This document shows positions 23,841 through 35,124 of a stretch of 64,000 bases of DNA, in pieces. Location of the stretch: contig NC_041019.1 in assembly GCF_004193775.1 (NCBI RefSeq), forward strand, positions 8,914,204 to 8,978,203, given 5' to 3'. Numbering within the stretch: the stretch's first letter is position 1; every line of letters starts with the position of its first letter. Origin of the DNA: Glycine soja. Lineage: Eukaryota > Streptophyta > Magnoliopsida > Fabales > Fabaceae. Below the pieces are notes generated by a model, which had not been told where the DNA came from, searched no databases, and was given only the letters and a program-made list of their open reading frames with translations. A program made the translations under genes and the position numbers.

Positions 23841-24177
23841 GGAGTAAGGACAAAACACGTTAAAAAGTCTTGTGTTGGTTTGTGAGGTCAGTCATTGATC
23901 TTAGAAGAAGGTAGAACAAATTTTTGAAGTCTCAAAAAGGATGTTGAGTGAAGTGTTGTAGTGTGAGAACCGACAGCAACTCAAAAATCAGGGATGTTAC
24001 AAATGGTATCAAAGCATATCCTTCTCCTAGTATAGTGTGGTTTGAGGATAAACCAAACGGAAGTTGGTGGGCATGTTACACCCTGATCAAAACACATTGG
24101 AATAAGAGAGATCTAGAGGTTGTGCATGTATGAGATTGTATAACTGAGGATAACTTAAAGGAATTAATTGGTACTAC

Positions 24178-24300
24178 CTATACCAATAAGATGCATCTAC
24201 TTTTCAATAGTCCATCACTTAAGAACTTCATAGTTAAGCGTGTTTAGCTTGGAGTAGTTATGAGATGGGTGACCCTTTGGGAAGTTTCCTGAAAAACGTG
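24178..24300 (+). other. 5S rRNA-like region in Cassandra 3' LTR
   Basis: Same arrangement as in the 5' LTR: TAGTTAAGCGTGTTTAG and GAGATGGGTGACCCTTTGG. It differs from the 5' copy at scattered positions, so the insertion is not recent. Confidence 0.85.
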
Positions 24301-24984
24301 TGAGTAAGGACAAAACAAGCTGAAAAGTCTTGTGTTGGTTTGTGGGGTTAGTCATTGATGCTGGAAGTAGACAGAACTGATTTTTGAGGTCTCAGAAAAG
24401 GCTACCTGCGAAGGGTTCTAAGAAACAACGATGTTGAGTGAAGTGTCATTGCATGAAGTGTCGTAGTATGAGAGCCGACGAGAAGTTGAAAATAAAAAAT
24501 GCTACATGTATGGATGTAAATATTTTTTATGTATGCATATAACTTTTATGAGTCATATTACGTTATTTGAATTACGAGCTTGACTACATTGGCAACACTT
24601 ATCCAACTATGGCTTTTTACACAAAAGAACACATAGCTTCTAAAGTTTTAAGATATATCAGGGTATCAACTTTGTGAAGCTTTGTTGAGAGAAAACATTA
24701 TCCTTTAATAGTATTTTGTATAAAGTAGTATTTCAATAATAATAATACAAAAACAATCTCGTATATTGCTTCACAAACTACTACAAAAATATCAAATTCA
24801 TGGTAGGTAGAACCTGGTTTGTCAATTTATGAGAAAGTGAAATGCTTTTGGACGTGTTAAATAGTTTAAGCAAGCTTAAAAGATTTTATATCAAAGTTAT
24901 AATTATTTGGAAATCAAGATTCTCAAGATAATAATTCTGAAACACAAATCAAAAGTAGTAAGAAGTATAAATGAAGTATCATAT

Positions 24985-26745
24985 TAACACCAACAACAAC
25001 TAGCCTTTGCAGGACGCATCATATTGGCACGATTAGTAGTTCAAGTGCTTCCTATTTACTCTTTGCAAATAGTGTTTCTACCTACAACCATAATTGTTGA
25101 ACTTGAGAAACTTTAAAGGAATTTTTATTTGGGGGATCTAGTAATATTGAGCGAGCTTGGCACTTTATCTCTCAGGAACAATTTTGTAAGCCTAAGAGAT
25201 CCAGGGGTATGGGCTTCAAATGTCTAGATGTCATGAATAAATCTTTAATAATGAAGATGAGGACTTTTCAATGACCTAAAGCTTTATTGGTCAAGGTCCT
25301 GAAACATTAGTATAATACATGGACTGACTTTTTCTAGATGTTCAACATAGAGTAAACGAGTTGCATACCTAGAAATCAATTATAGTTAATTGGAATTTTC
25401 TTCAATCAAGTTTTTTTTGGACTATTGGAGATGGCCAGTTTGTGAGGTTCTGGGTAGACAGGTGGTTACGTTTTGAAAATATCCCTCATGAATTTTTGGT
25501 CCTTGATATTCCAGATACTTACTTTGATGTAATTGTTTTCGACTATATTGCATTGATGAAGGGTATTGGGATGTTCAATCATTTCAGGGTTATTTACCAC
25601 TTAAGACAGTTTTTGAAATTCTTGCTCTAGTTACCCCTTATCATTCCCTTGGACTAGATAAGCCAATGTGGTTCCTTAATCTAACTTGAGAATTCTTAAT
25701 AAGTTTAGTGTACTCTCTTATTGATGCCATCAATAATTTTGTTAAGGAGACTTTTTGGAAACACATGTAGAGGTGGAATGTACCATAATAAGTTATAACT
25801 TTCCTTTGGATGATAGCCCAACATGGTTTAAAAATTAATGTTAGGCGTTCTCGTTTTGGTACCATGGATGGCTCATATTGTCCTATATGCCATTGCAATT
25901 CAGAAAGGACATCTGCATCCTTAGGGATTGCACAAAAGCCAAGCAAGTATGAAAACTTCTCCCTTTGAACTTGGATCTGACACACTTCCTTCACCCAACA
26001 CTATCAATCTTTGGATGCAACAGAACCTCCAACCTTCAAAAGGATCCAACAAACACATTATTTTTGGTGTAGCCCTTCGGTACTTTTTTACAAAAGTAAG
26101 AAAGTTTTTTCTAATTATGTTTGGAATCCTCATAGTATTGCACACCATATCAGATTAACAACTCTAAAAGTGCAGCAAAATTCATCTGTCACTTGTCATT
26201 TAGCTTGAAGATACAAGGTTAGCCTTATCTAATTGATGTTGCCACTTGATGGATGGAGGAAGGTGAATGTTGATGGATCAGTGAAAAAAACTTTAAACAA
26301 CTTGGGGTATGGAGGGGTCATTCGTGACAACACTGGTAGGAGGGTCAAAGGATTGTCTTCAAATATTAGACATAGTTCATAGTTCCATTATTGTTGCTAA
26401 ACTTTCAGGAGTTATTTTTGGAATACAAATTTCTTAGGAATTAGGATACTCCAAGGTTTGGATTGAGACTGGTTCAAAAGTGATGGTGGATCTTTTGTTG
26501 AAGCTAATTAGAGCAAATCATCACATGGGATCCCAGATTCAGATGGCTAGATAAATAATGAAACAAACTCATGTATATAAAGAAGCCAATTTTGTAGTTG
26601 ATAGCTTAGCTTCTTATTCTCACACTTTATCTATAAGTTTAACTTATTTATTGATCTCCTTTCTTTTGGTAAGTCTTTTTTATGGAGGGACTGTACAGGA
26701 GTCACATGACCTTGTAGTTTATTGATATAATGGATTTATTCCTCT
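24985..26745 (+). pseudogene. LINE (L1-type) 3' remnant: RT C-terminus, zf-RVT and RNase H
   Basis: The broken frame begins AFAGRIILARLVVQVLPIYS at about 25005, the usual post-RT segment of plant L1 elements. FCKPKRSRGMGFKCLDVMNK at about 25181-25240 follows, then FWTIGDGQFVRFWVDRWL (about 25419-25472). An RNase H domain starts near 26250 (GWRKVNVDGSVKK, YGGVIRDNTGRRVKG). Many stops and frameshifts. An A-rich tail (TTAAATCTAAATAAAATAAA) near 26760-26780 fits the 3' end of a LINE. The 5' part is absent. Confidence 0.7.
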
Positions 26746-26939
26746 CTTTTATATAAAAATTTAAATCTAAATAAAATAAATAATTAAGGCACAAGTACTC
26801 TTTATCATAGAAAAAACTTATGTGGTATTAATGTGTTTCATTCCATAGTTTTAATTTTCATTATTTAATTTTTTTTATAGTGTTTTACGATCATTGGTAA
26901 AAAGAAATTCTATTTTATAATTGAATATGGTGTCTGCTT

Positions 26940-27364
26940 TGTAAAAATTTTAAGAGTTTCCTAGATTAACAATTATATGAAACTAACAGAATCTTGAAAC
27001 CTATGATTCCCACAAATAATAGGTAAACAATGCATACCTTTCTCTATAATGAGGTTTCTCTCCAGTGCACTTTGATTTCTTGGAAGAGGAGAAAAACAAG
27101 ATTTCACTCCCTTGACTATTCTTTTTATCTCTACATTTGTGATGACCAGATATTAGAGAGAACACTTTTCTTTCAGGAATGAGACCTTATTTCACATTAG
27201 TGGGTATTAACCCCTTTTATAACCACTATTCCCATCAAGTAGCAGTTACCTCTAGAAACTTCTTCTATTTAACCAAATAACAATTTAGTCCTTAATTATT
27301 AATTATTTATTTATTAGTCCCTACATAAGTCACATGTCTCTCACATGAGACGTTAACTCTAACA
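26940..27364 (-). repeat. Copia 3' LTR
   Basis: 425 bp, starting (minus strand) TGTTAGAGTTAACGTCTCAT and ending AAAATTTTTACA. It contains an insertion relative to the partner LTR around 27100-27140. Confidence 0.9.
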
Positions 27365-27880
27365 TTCTCTCACTTGGCTCATGTGACATTACTAAACATT
27401 ATGGACTAAATATATAAATAGAGTAAACTAACAAAATGCACATTAAAATGACTAAATCGTTCTATACATTGGGTACATCACTTAATCGACATAGAAACCA
27501 ATTCGAGTCATGGCGGTTGTACATCACTTAATCGACATAGTCCCTTCCATGTAGTACAAATTAGTCTTCTCCTTAATATGACCATTAGTTAGGAGTCCAT
27601 AATTGGTCCAACATAATGTCTTTATTCAAGACAAAACCTGTTAACATTACTCTAATACAAATATGCATGCAAACTTAGAGAACAAGTAATCAGAAACATG
27701 TCATAAATGAGCTTAGGTTGTCACTAAAATGCATAAGGTAAATTAAACTTAATGATCATCAATAACAATAATGTCCATACTTTCAACATGTTCTATAAAT
27801 GTCTTGGACGTTAATCCCTTTGTCAAAAGGTCAGCTATCATAAAGTTTGTGCTAATATGTTCTATTGACACTCTTTGTTT

Positions 27881-30800
27881 CTAAACTTCTTCTTTCACAA
27901 TAAAGTACTTCGATTTCACATGCTTAGCACCCTTAGAATACTTGTCGTTCTTAGAAAAAAATATTGTTGCGAAGTTATCACAATACATTTTCAACAGCCT
28001 AGCAATACTGTCGACAATTTTAAGCCCTGAAATAAAGTTCCATAGCCAATTAGCCTGAATTGTAGCCTCAAAACATGCTACAAATTCAGCTTTCATGGTA
28101 GATGTAACAACAATTGATGCATACAAAATTGCTTCTATTTGTTTTTATTCCATATCATTTTTAGGACATTATGTGAGACTAAATTTGTCTCCTTTCTAAA
28201 TTGGAACAGGTGATGTTGAACACTTTTTTATCTGGAATCTCTCTAGTACTTTATTGATATATAATTTTTGAGATAAACCTAACAATCCTTATGATCTATT
28301 ACGAAATATTTTTATCCCTATCACATAGCTTACCTCACCCACATCTTTCACTTCAAAGTTGCTAGAGAGAAAACTTTTAGTTTCATGAAGAAGACCAAGA
28401 TCATTAATTGCAAACAAGATATCATCAACATACAGAATTAAAAAAATAACCTTACTCCCACTGACCTTCAGATATATACACTGATTAACAATATTTTCCT
28501 TAAATCTAAAGGAAACAATGGTATCATTAAAGCTCAAATACCATTGGCGGGAAGCTTGCTTGAGACTGTATATTGATTTCTTTAATTTGCATATCATGTG
28601 TTTCATTCCTTCAACTAAAAACCACATTGGTTGGTCCATATAAACATTCTCCTCTAAATGTCTATAAAGAAAGACAATTTTCACATCCATCTGATGTAGC
28701 TCCAAGTCATAATGGGCTACTAATGCCATGGCAATCCTAAAAGAATCTTTTCTTGAGACCGGTGAAAACATCTCGTCATAATCAATGTCTTATTTTTGAG
28801 TAAATCCCTTAGCAACAAGTTTAGCCTTGTAACACTCAAGGTTGTCATGAAAGTCACGTTTAGTCTTGAAGACCCACTTACAACCAACTCTCTTGCAACC
28901 CTTTGGCAATTTTAGAAGGTCCTACACACCATTATGTTTCATGGAATTTATCTCTTCTTTCATGAAATTTAACCACTTATTAGAATTATCACAATTTACA
29001 GCTTGTGAAAATGAAACTGGATCATTATCATTAATGCTTAAGTCTATTTCTGTTTCATATAGGTATACCACATAGTCATTCGAAATAATTGGTCTCCTTT
29101 CTCTTGGGACCTCCTTAATGCTACTTCATGTAGTTTTTCCACAATAAGCTCATTATGTATCGTGGACTCATTATTGTGTTGTTCCTCTTCATTATTTTTT
29201 TTTGGAACAATAACTAAATGAGTAATCACCTTACTATTTGAGGCACAAGCTAAAGGGACTTGCACTCTAACTTCCCCTTCTCGTGGAACTGTACTCCCAC
29301 TGATTTCACCATTTTCAATGAATCTTGCATTTTCAGTTTCAACAATTCTCATACTATGATTAAGACAATAAAACATATACCCTTTTGACTTTTCTGGATA
29401 ACCAATGAAATATCCACTGATTGTTCTTGCATCTAATTTTCTTTCTTGCAGTTTATAAATTCTTATTTCTGCCTGGCAACCCTAAACATGTAGGTGCCTT
29501 ATACTAGGTGTCCTATTCGTCTACAGCTCAAAATGTGTCTTTGGAACTGTCTTACTAGGAACCCTATTCAACAAATACATGGCAGTTTTCAAGGCATACA
29601 TCCACAAAGATACGGGTAAAGTTGAATTGCTTAACATACTCATAATCATATTCATCAAAGTTCTATTATGCCTTTCTGATACATCATTTTGTTGTGGTGT
29701 ACAAGACATTGTGTATTGCGCACAAATGCCACATTTCTTAAGAAGTTTACCAAATAGACATGGGTGTTGCCCAGTTTTATCGTATCTTCCGTAATACTCA
29801 CCATCATCAGATCTAATAATTTTCACCTTTCTGTCGAATTGTCCTTCTATTTCGTTCAAGTAAATGTCTAAGGCATCCACTACCTGAGATTTCTCATGCA
29901 GTAAGTAGACATAGTCGTAACGTGAATAGTCATCAATAAAGGTGTTAAAATATATTTTCTTTCCGAAAGAATTAACATCAAAAGGTCCACAAATCTCATT
30001 ATGCATAATTTCTAGAAGTTAAGTGCTTCTTGTAGCTCCTTTATTTATATGTTTTGTTTGTTTTCCATTGATACAATCCACACAAATATTTAAATCCTTA
30101 AAATCTAGATCAAGAAGAATTTCATTCTTTATTAATCTTTTCATCATTTCTCTAGAAATGTGGACTAAACATTTATGTCACAAGAAAGCAGATCGTTCAT
30201 TCACTAAACTATGTTTAGTGCCAACATTATGATGCAGAATTAAAACAGTTTTAGCATACAAACCATCCAATTTCAATTTATATAATTCATCACAAAGAAC
30301 ACATGTACCAATGAGATGATTATGCTTAAATAAACTGAAACATCCATTACCAAAATTAAAACAGTATCCAGTAACATGAAATTTAGATAATGAAACTAAA
30401 TTTCTAGATAAACTAGATACATAAAGAGTTTCCAGTAGATCTAAATGATGTCCAGTGTCGAGTTTTAAACAATAAGTCCCGACTGCTTCCATTGGAGTCT
30501 TCACTCTATTCCCCATGAAGACGAACTTCTCATTTGAGCTTATGGTTTAGATTTTAAGGAATCTCTGCATAGTGTTAGAAACATGAGTCGTACATCCAGA
30601 ATCAATACACCATATATTATGGGGAAGTTTAGTTAAGTTTGATTCAAAACATACAAGAACATTAAGCTCACCTTTCTTTTCGGACCAAGACTTACGTTTT
30701 AGGCAATCCTTTTGGAAGTTTCCAGATTTTCCATAGAAATGACAATGATTGCTCTTTGATGCCTTATTCTGGATTTGCACATGACTGTCGTTGATCTTTA

Positions 30801-31470
30801 ATGGCCATTTGTCTTTATCATGCTTCTTCACAAATCTTTTTCCAACTCCTTGATTCCTTTGGCGGCTTACATAATGGACTAAGTGACTTCCTTGATTCTT
30901 AAGCCTTGTTTCTTTCTGAACTAACATATTGTGCAATTCATGCACATTTCATTTATCTTTCATGGTATTATAACTCATTTGGAATGGGCCATACTCAGAA
31001 GGTAATGAGTTTAGAATAAACTAAACAAGAAAGTTCCCATTCATAATCATTCCCAAGGTCTTTAGTCTTACTACAATATTTGTCATCTCAATGACATGTT
31101 CATGCATAATACGCGAACCATCAAACTTCATGGTGGTCAATGTACTCATTAATGTCCCAGCGAGAGACTTATCAGTTGTTTGAGAGCGCTCTTCCACTAA
31201 TCCTATAAACTTTTTAACATTATCGGTCTTAAGGAAAGTTGTCTTAATACCATCTGCAACAGTCATTCTCATGAACATTAGGTTGGGTCTGTTAGATCTT
31301 TCCTAAGCTTTATAATGGACTTTCTCTTCATTGCTACTAGCATCGGTAATAGTAACAGACTTCTCTTCCAATATAGCATGATTAAGATCCAAAACACCGA
31401 GATGAAATTGGACTTGCTCATTCTAGTCAGAGAAGTTAAGCTCATTAAAAATTGGCATAGATGATACATG
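27881..31470 (-). pseudogene. Copia gag-pol polyprotein, degenerate
   Basis: Reading the minus strand: a gag region (about 31470-30900, SLAGTLMSTLTTMKFDG), then a CCHC-like knuckle at about 30750-30710 decayed to CHFYGKSGNFQKDC, with the second Cys and the His lost. Protease CIDSGCTTHVSN (about 30606-30571) keeps Asp-Ser-Gly. GAG-pre-integrase follows (30516-30178). Integrase (30006-29521) keeps an Asp in FIDDYSRY, a second in RSDDGEYYG, and a Glu in VSERHNRTL. RT (28771-28289) keeps the catalytic LYVDDIL. RNase H is only the tail at 28126-27881 (MKAEFVACFEAT, MYCDN). Stops separate the segments, and the RNase H N-terminal part is missing (see findings). It cannot encode a working polyprotein. 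Confidence 0.85.
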
Positions 31471-32506
31471 AAAGCTCAATGAATTGGAAATAGGTATTGC
31501 ATAATAAAACTTCACATAATCATTTTGGGACATAAAACACAAGTTATACATATAATTCATTCATATAACAATCAATGTATATTGATATCTCCATTGGGTG
31601 ATACACCAACGCACAACATACAAATATGATGATGCTAATAAAATTCTTAACATTATTTGACAATTAAATATGCACCAATTAGTAGTACCATTTCCTTTGT
31701 GTAAATAAATAAAACTAATTATAGACACAAATTGCCTACAATTATATTAATTAATTATAAGAACAACTAATCAACCTTTAGACGATCCATAAATGTCTTA
31801 TAACAATGAATTTCAATGTACTCATAAATCAATAATCATATAATTTAGCACCCATTATTCTATGAGTAATGGAAATAATCATTAATTTGGAATTAAATAA
31901 CCTTATAGGCTTGACCACTTTGGTGACTAACAAATTTATCATACACTTAATTCCAACCAAATATATGTCCTGCACATACTTATTGCTATTAACAATTTAT
32001 AGTCATTTTATTAATTTCATTTCAGGCTATAAAATAATATTCACATTTGTTTGCCTTTTCCATTCAAATACGTTCAAACAAATATGTAGCATATACATAT
32101 TTATTGCTATAAAAAATTTCAAAGTATTCACGTTAATTTAATTTCAAGACATAAACTTTCAATCCTTTAATGACATTCAACAATAATATTTGGAAAAAAA
32201 ATGAGCATGTGGGATTGAGAATAGTAAAAAGCGGGATTGGAATAGAAATTCCAAGAATAATTCCATGGATGAGAGAGAGAGATTTGGCTTGAAGTGCTCA
32301 TTCTCTTAAACCTACATGGCGACACGATAATATACTTTCTCAGAAGAAAAAAAATCAACAATCTCTTTTATTTATTTATAAAATATCATATTTGCAACGG
32401 AAAAAATAAAATCCCTAAATTTCATAATTAGGGTTCATCATAATTGGAAGAAAATAAATCATTATTGAAGAATAAGAAATTTCATAACTCATGCTCTAAT
32501 ACCATT

Positions 32507-32895
32507 TATAAAAATTCTAAGGGTTTCTTAGATTAACAATTATAAGAAACCAATAGGATTTTGAAACTTATTATTCCCACAAACAATAGATACATGATGC
32601 CTACCTACCTTTCTTCAGGCTTCTCTTTCGTGCACTTTGATTTCTTGGAAGAGGAGATAAACAAGATTTCACTATCTTGACCATTAGAGAGAACATTTTT
32701 ATGTTAGGAGAATGACCTTATTTTACATTAGTAGGTATTAATCTCTTTTATAATTACTATTCTTATTAAGTAGCAGTTACCTTTAGAAATTTCTCCTGTT
32801 TAATCTAATTACAATTTAGTCTTTAATTATTAATTATTTATTTATTAATCTCTATATAAGTCACATGTCTCTCACATGAGACATTAATTCTAACA
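32507..32895 (-). repeat. Copia 5' LTR
   Basis: 389 bp, starting (minus strand) TGTTAGAATTAATGTCTCAT and ending AGAATTTTTATA, next to the primer-binding site. The terminal CA has decayed to TA. Confidence 0.9.
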
Positions 32896-33071
32896 TGCTC
32901 TAGTATTTTTTTTTTTTTGCATGAGTCTTTTGTTTGGATCAAGGTCAACGAATCTGGTTTAGGTGCTAGGCTTAAAGTGACGACTTCCAAGTTGTTTTCT
33001 GCATCCTTTTCAGAATTATATTTTTACCATCCGGATTGGTGATTCTGGAAACCAAAACAAGGGATGCATTC

Positions 33072-33093
33072 CATAATGTAAATTTACATTATG
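33072..33093. repeat. 22-bp perfect palindrome
   Basis: The self-complementary sequence starts CATAATGTAAA, its exact mirror complement follows, and it is centred between 33082 and 33083. It sits 177 bp outside the copia 5' LTR and about 110 bp upstream of the SEC13 site II motifs. Function unknown. Confidence 0.8.
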
Positions 33094-33180
33094 AATTAAC
33101 CCTTCTAGAAGCCATAAAGGAAGTGTTGGAGCAACTAAGGAGGTGCAAGAAACAATAGCCTAGTGATAGGTTGGCTTAAC

Positions 33181-33196
33181 TGGGCCATAAAGCCCA
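33181..33196 (+). promoter_or_regulatory. Site II-like elements upstream of SEC13
   Basis: TGGGCC (33181-33186) and GCCCA (33192-33196) form an inverted pair about 50 bp before the likely transcribed region. TGGGCC/T motifs are bound by TCP factors in promoters of plant housekeeping genes. Match only; not tested. Confidence 0.45.
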
Positions 33197-33235
33197 AAGG
33201 ATTAGGACACTGAGAGACCATAAAAATAAAACAAA

Positions 33236-34154
33236 TGAACAAAACGACAACGCTTCTTCTTTTTCTCTTCTCTCATTTTTCAGTTTCTCAGTTTCTCAGT
33301 TTCTTATTCGTTAGATCTCATCTTACACTCACCGTCAAGTTCGTCTCGCGCCACCGTCGACGCAGTTCCGGCCACTGCCTTTGGTTCCCTCACTTTCTGT
33401 CTCTTCTTCTTCTTCTTCTCAGGTTCCTTCTCTATCCTCTCTTTCTCTCTCTGTCTTGATCTGTTGAAATTTCAACTTAGATTTTCAGATTTCGTACTCA
33501 TTTCACGATTCTTCCTGCTCCTTAGAAACCTCTCTCTCTTCAGGGACAATCATCTCATTTAAACTCCGTTGCGTGACTTCCCCCAATTTTTTACGCAAAA
33601 TGCTTTGTTTTTCAAAGAAAAATCTTCTTTCCCATTTTTTTAATAAAAATTCTAGGGCGTTTGGTGGCTTTAGTTTTGCGACTTGCTCACGATTCTGTGA
33701 TTTTTTTACCGATCAAGATTCGCAGGAATTGTAGTTTCACTTTTTTCGATGCGAAATTCGGTGAAATTGTGTATAATTAAAAACCTTTGCCTTGGTTTTC
33801 AGCTTTTCATCTGCTTGTGTATAGGTTTTATTCTTTTGGGTATTATGTTTTTGTTGATGGATTCATAATTATGTTTAGTGAATTTTTATTTGAAGTTCGA
33901 ATAGTTTTTTTTTAGAAGCAAGCTTGAATAGTTGTTTACGTGGAAAATGTTATATATTTATGTATATTGTATTGATTCTTATGCTTATGCTTTACTGTGT
34001 TTTATTTGATATTTGTTTTATGTTTTTAACATTGGTAGTGACTAGTTAACCGAGTGTTTAGTTTGGTTTTGTTTAAATTAGGTCAGTTAGTTTTATTTGC
34101 AAATGGTTGTTTGAAACTAACTGTTTGCATTATGTGTGTGTTGGTAGCAGAAAT
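33236..34154 (+). other. SEC13 5' UTR with probable leader intron
   Basis: A CT-rich leader (33240-33420, including TTCTTCTTCTTCTTCTCAG) is followed by GTTCCTTCTC, and 34143-34150 ends in GGTAGCAG. The 730 bp between (33421-34150) is T-rich and fits a 5' UTR intron. Exact transcript ends and the donor are inferred, and the donor GTTCCT is weak. Confidence 0.5.
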
Positions 34155-35060
34155 ATGCCTTCTCAGAAGGTTGAAACGGGTCATCAAGACACAGTCCATG
34201 ATGTTGCGATGGATTATTATGGTAAGAGGCTGGCCACGGCTTCATCAGATCACACGATTAAGATAATTGGGGTGAGCAACACGGCCTCTCAGCATCTCGC
34301 AACATTGACTGGTCACCAAGGACCTGTTTGGCAAGTGGCATGGGCTCACCCTAAGTTTGGTTCTCTACTTGCATCATGTTCCTATGATGGTCGTGTCATT
34401 GTTTGGAAGGAGGGTAACCAGAATGAATGGACTCAAGCTCATGTGTTTGATGACCACAAGTCATCTGTGAATTCGGTTGCTTGGGCGCCTCACGAGTTGG
34501 GTCTTTGCTTGGCTTGTGGCTCATCTGATGGGAACATATCTGTTGTCACTGCAAGAGCAGACGGTGGCTGGGACACTGCAAGGATTGATCAGGCTCATCC
34601 AGTTGGGGTCACTTCGGTGTCGTGGGCGCCATCGATGGCACCCGGAGCCCTTGTCGGTGGTGGGTTGCTTGATCCTGTACAGAAGCTGTGCTCTGGTGGT
34701 TGTGATAATACTGTGAAGGTATGGAAGCTAAACAATGGACTCTGGAAGATGGACTGCTTCCCTGCTCTTCAGATGCACATGGATTGGGTTCGAGATGTTG
34801 CTTGGGCACCCAATTTAGGGCTCCCTAAATCTACCATTGCTAGTGCATCACAGGACGGTAAAGTGATTATATGGACCGTGGCAAAAGATGGGGATCAGTG
34901 GGAAGGCAAGGTTTTGAATGATTTCAAGACACCTGTTTGGAGGGTCTCATGGTCTTTGACAGGAAACATACTGGCTGTGGCTGATGGGAACAACAATGTG
35001 ACATTGTGGAAGGAAGCAGTAGACGGGGAATGGCAACAGGTGACAACAGTGGAGCCTTAG
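34155..35060 (+). CDS. SEC13: SEC13 WD40 protein (COPII outer coat and nuclear pore), 301 aa
   Basis: Six-bladed WD40 protein that pairs with SEC31 in the COPII outer cage at ER exit sites and is also a Y-complex nucleoporin. The start is the ATG at 34155 (MPSQKVETGHQD), typical of plant SEC13. An upstream in-frame ATG at 34107 would add 16 residues, but an intron acceptor (GGTAGCAG, ending 34150) lies between, so it is rejected. Repeats are visible at about 10-40 (TVHDVAMDYYGKRLATASSD), 50-90 (GHQGPVWQVAWAHP), 100-135 (SVNSVAWAPHELG), 150-200, 213-245 (WVRDVAWAPN) and 260-290 (PVWRVSWSLTGNILAVADG). The family-typical IKIIGVSN is present. Length matches Arabidopsis SEC13A (about 300 aa). A single coding exon, no defects. 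Confidence 0.96.
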   Translation: MPSQKVETGHQDTVHDVAMDYYGKRLATASSDHTIKIIGVSNTASQHLATLTGHQGPVWQVAWAHPKFGSLLASCSYDGRVIVWKEGNQNEWTQAHVFDDHKSSVNSVAWAPHELGLCLACGSSDGNISVVTARADGGWDTARIDQAHPVGVTSVSWAPSMAPGALVGGGLLDPVQKLCSGGCDNTVKVWKLNNGLWKMDCFPALQMHMDWVRDVAWAPNLGLPKSTIASASQDGKVIIWTVAKDGDQWEGKVLNDFKTPVWRVSWSLTGNILAVADGNNNVTLWKEAVDGEWQQVTTVEP

Positions 35061-35124
35061 AATGTGATTTGAAAATGGTTAGAATTTTCGTTTTGAAATA
35101 TAGTTGATATCTTGTTCTTTGCAT

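Larger units (their letters stand above)
23616..24506 (+). mobile_element. Cassandra-type TRIM retrotransposon with 5S rRNA-derived LTRs, complete
   Basis: Two LTRs in direct orientation: 23616-24001 (386 bp, TGTAGCACCC...GATGTTACA) and 24074-24506 (433 bp, TGTTACACCC...AATGCTACA). Only 72 bp lie between them. The internal part starts with TGGTATCAAAGC (24004-24015), an initiator-Met tRNA primer site, and ends with a purine-rich GGAAGTTGGTGGGCA. Each LTR contains a 5S-rRNA-like block with the Pol III internal promoter (AGTTAAGCGTG, then GATGGGTGACC). This LTR-borne 5S sequence defines Cassandra elements. It has no ORF, so it needs proteins supplied in trans. TGAAT/TGTAT flank the element (4 of 5 identical); TGTATG also occurs at 23605-23610 and 24507-24512. 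Confidence 0.9.
26940..32895 (-). mobile_element. Ty1/copia LTR retrotransposon, full length but defective
   Basis: Both LTRs are present; the coding strand is minus, so the 5' LTR is on the right. The 5' LTR is 32507-32895 and the 3' LTR is 26940-27364. The primer site (reverse complement TGGTATTAGAGC, 32504-32493) abuts the 5' LTR and matches initiator-Met tRNA. A polypurine-like AGCCAAGTGAGAGAA abuts the 3' LTR (about 27379-27365). Flanks TGCTT (26935-26939) and TGCTC (32896-32900) look like a 5-bp target duplication with one change. LTRs differ by many substitutions and indels (425 versus 389 bp), so the insertion is old. Confidence 0.9.

Noticed and set aside
23721..24300. 5S rRNA genes
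   Set aside because: Only internal promoter-like parts match; both sit in LTRs of a Cassandra element and lack mature 5S ends.
34107..34154. Upstream in-frame ATG for SEC13
   Set aside because: An acceptor-like GGTAGCAG lies between it and the conserved MPSQKVETG start, so it is probably intronic.
34477..34809. Extra frames inside SEC13 on both strands
   Set aside because: Overlap the WD40 frame, which is complete and matches the family.
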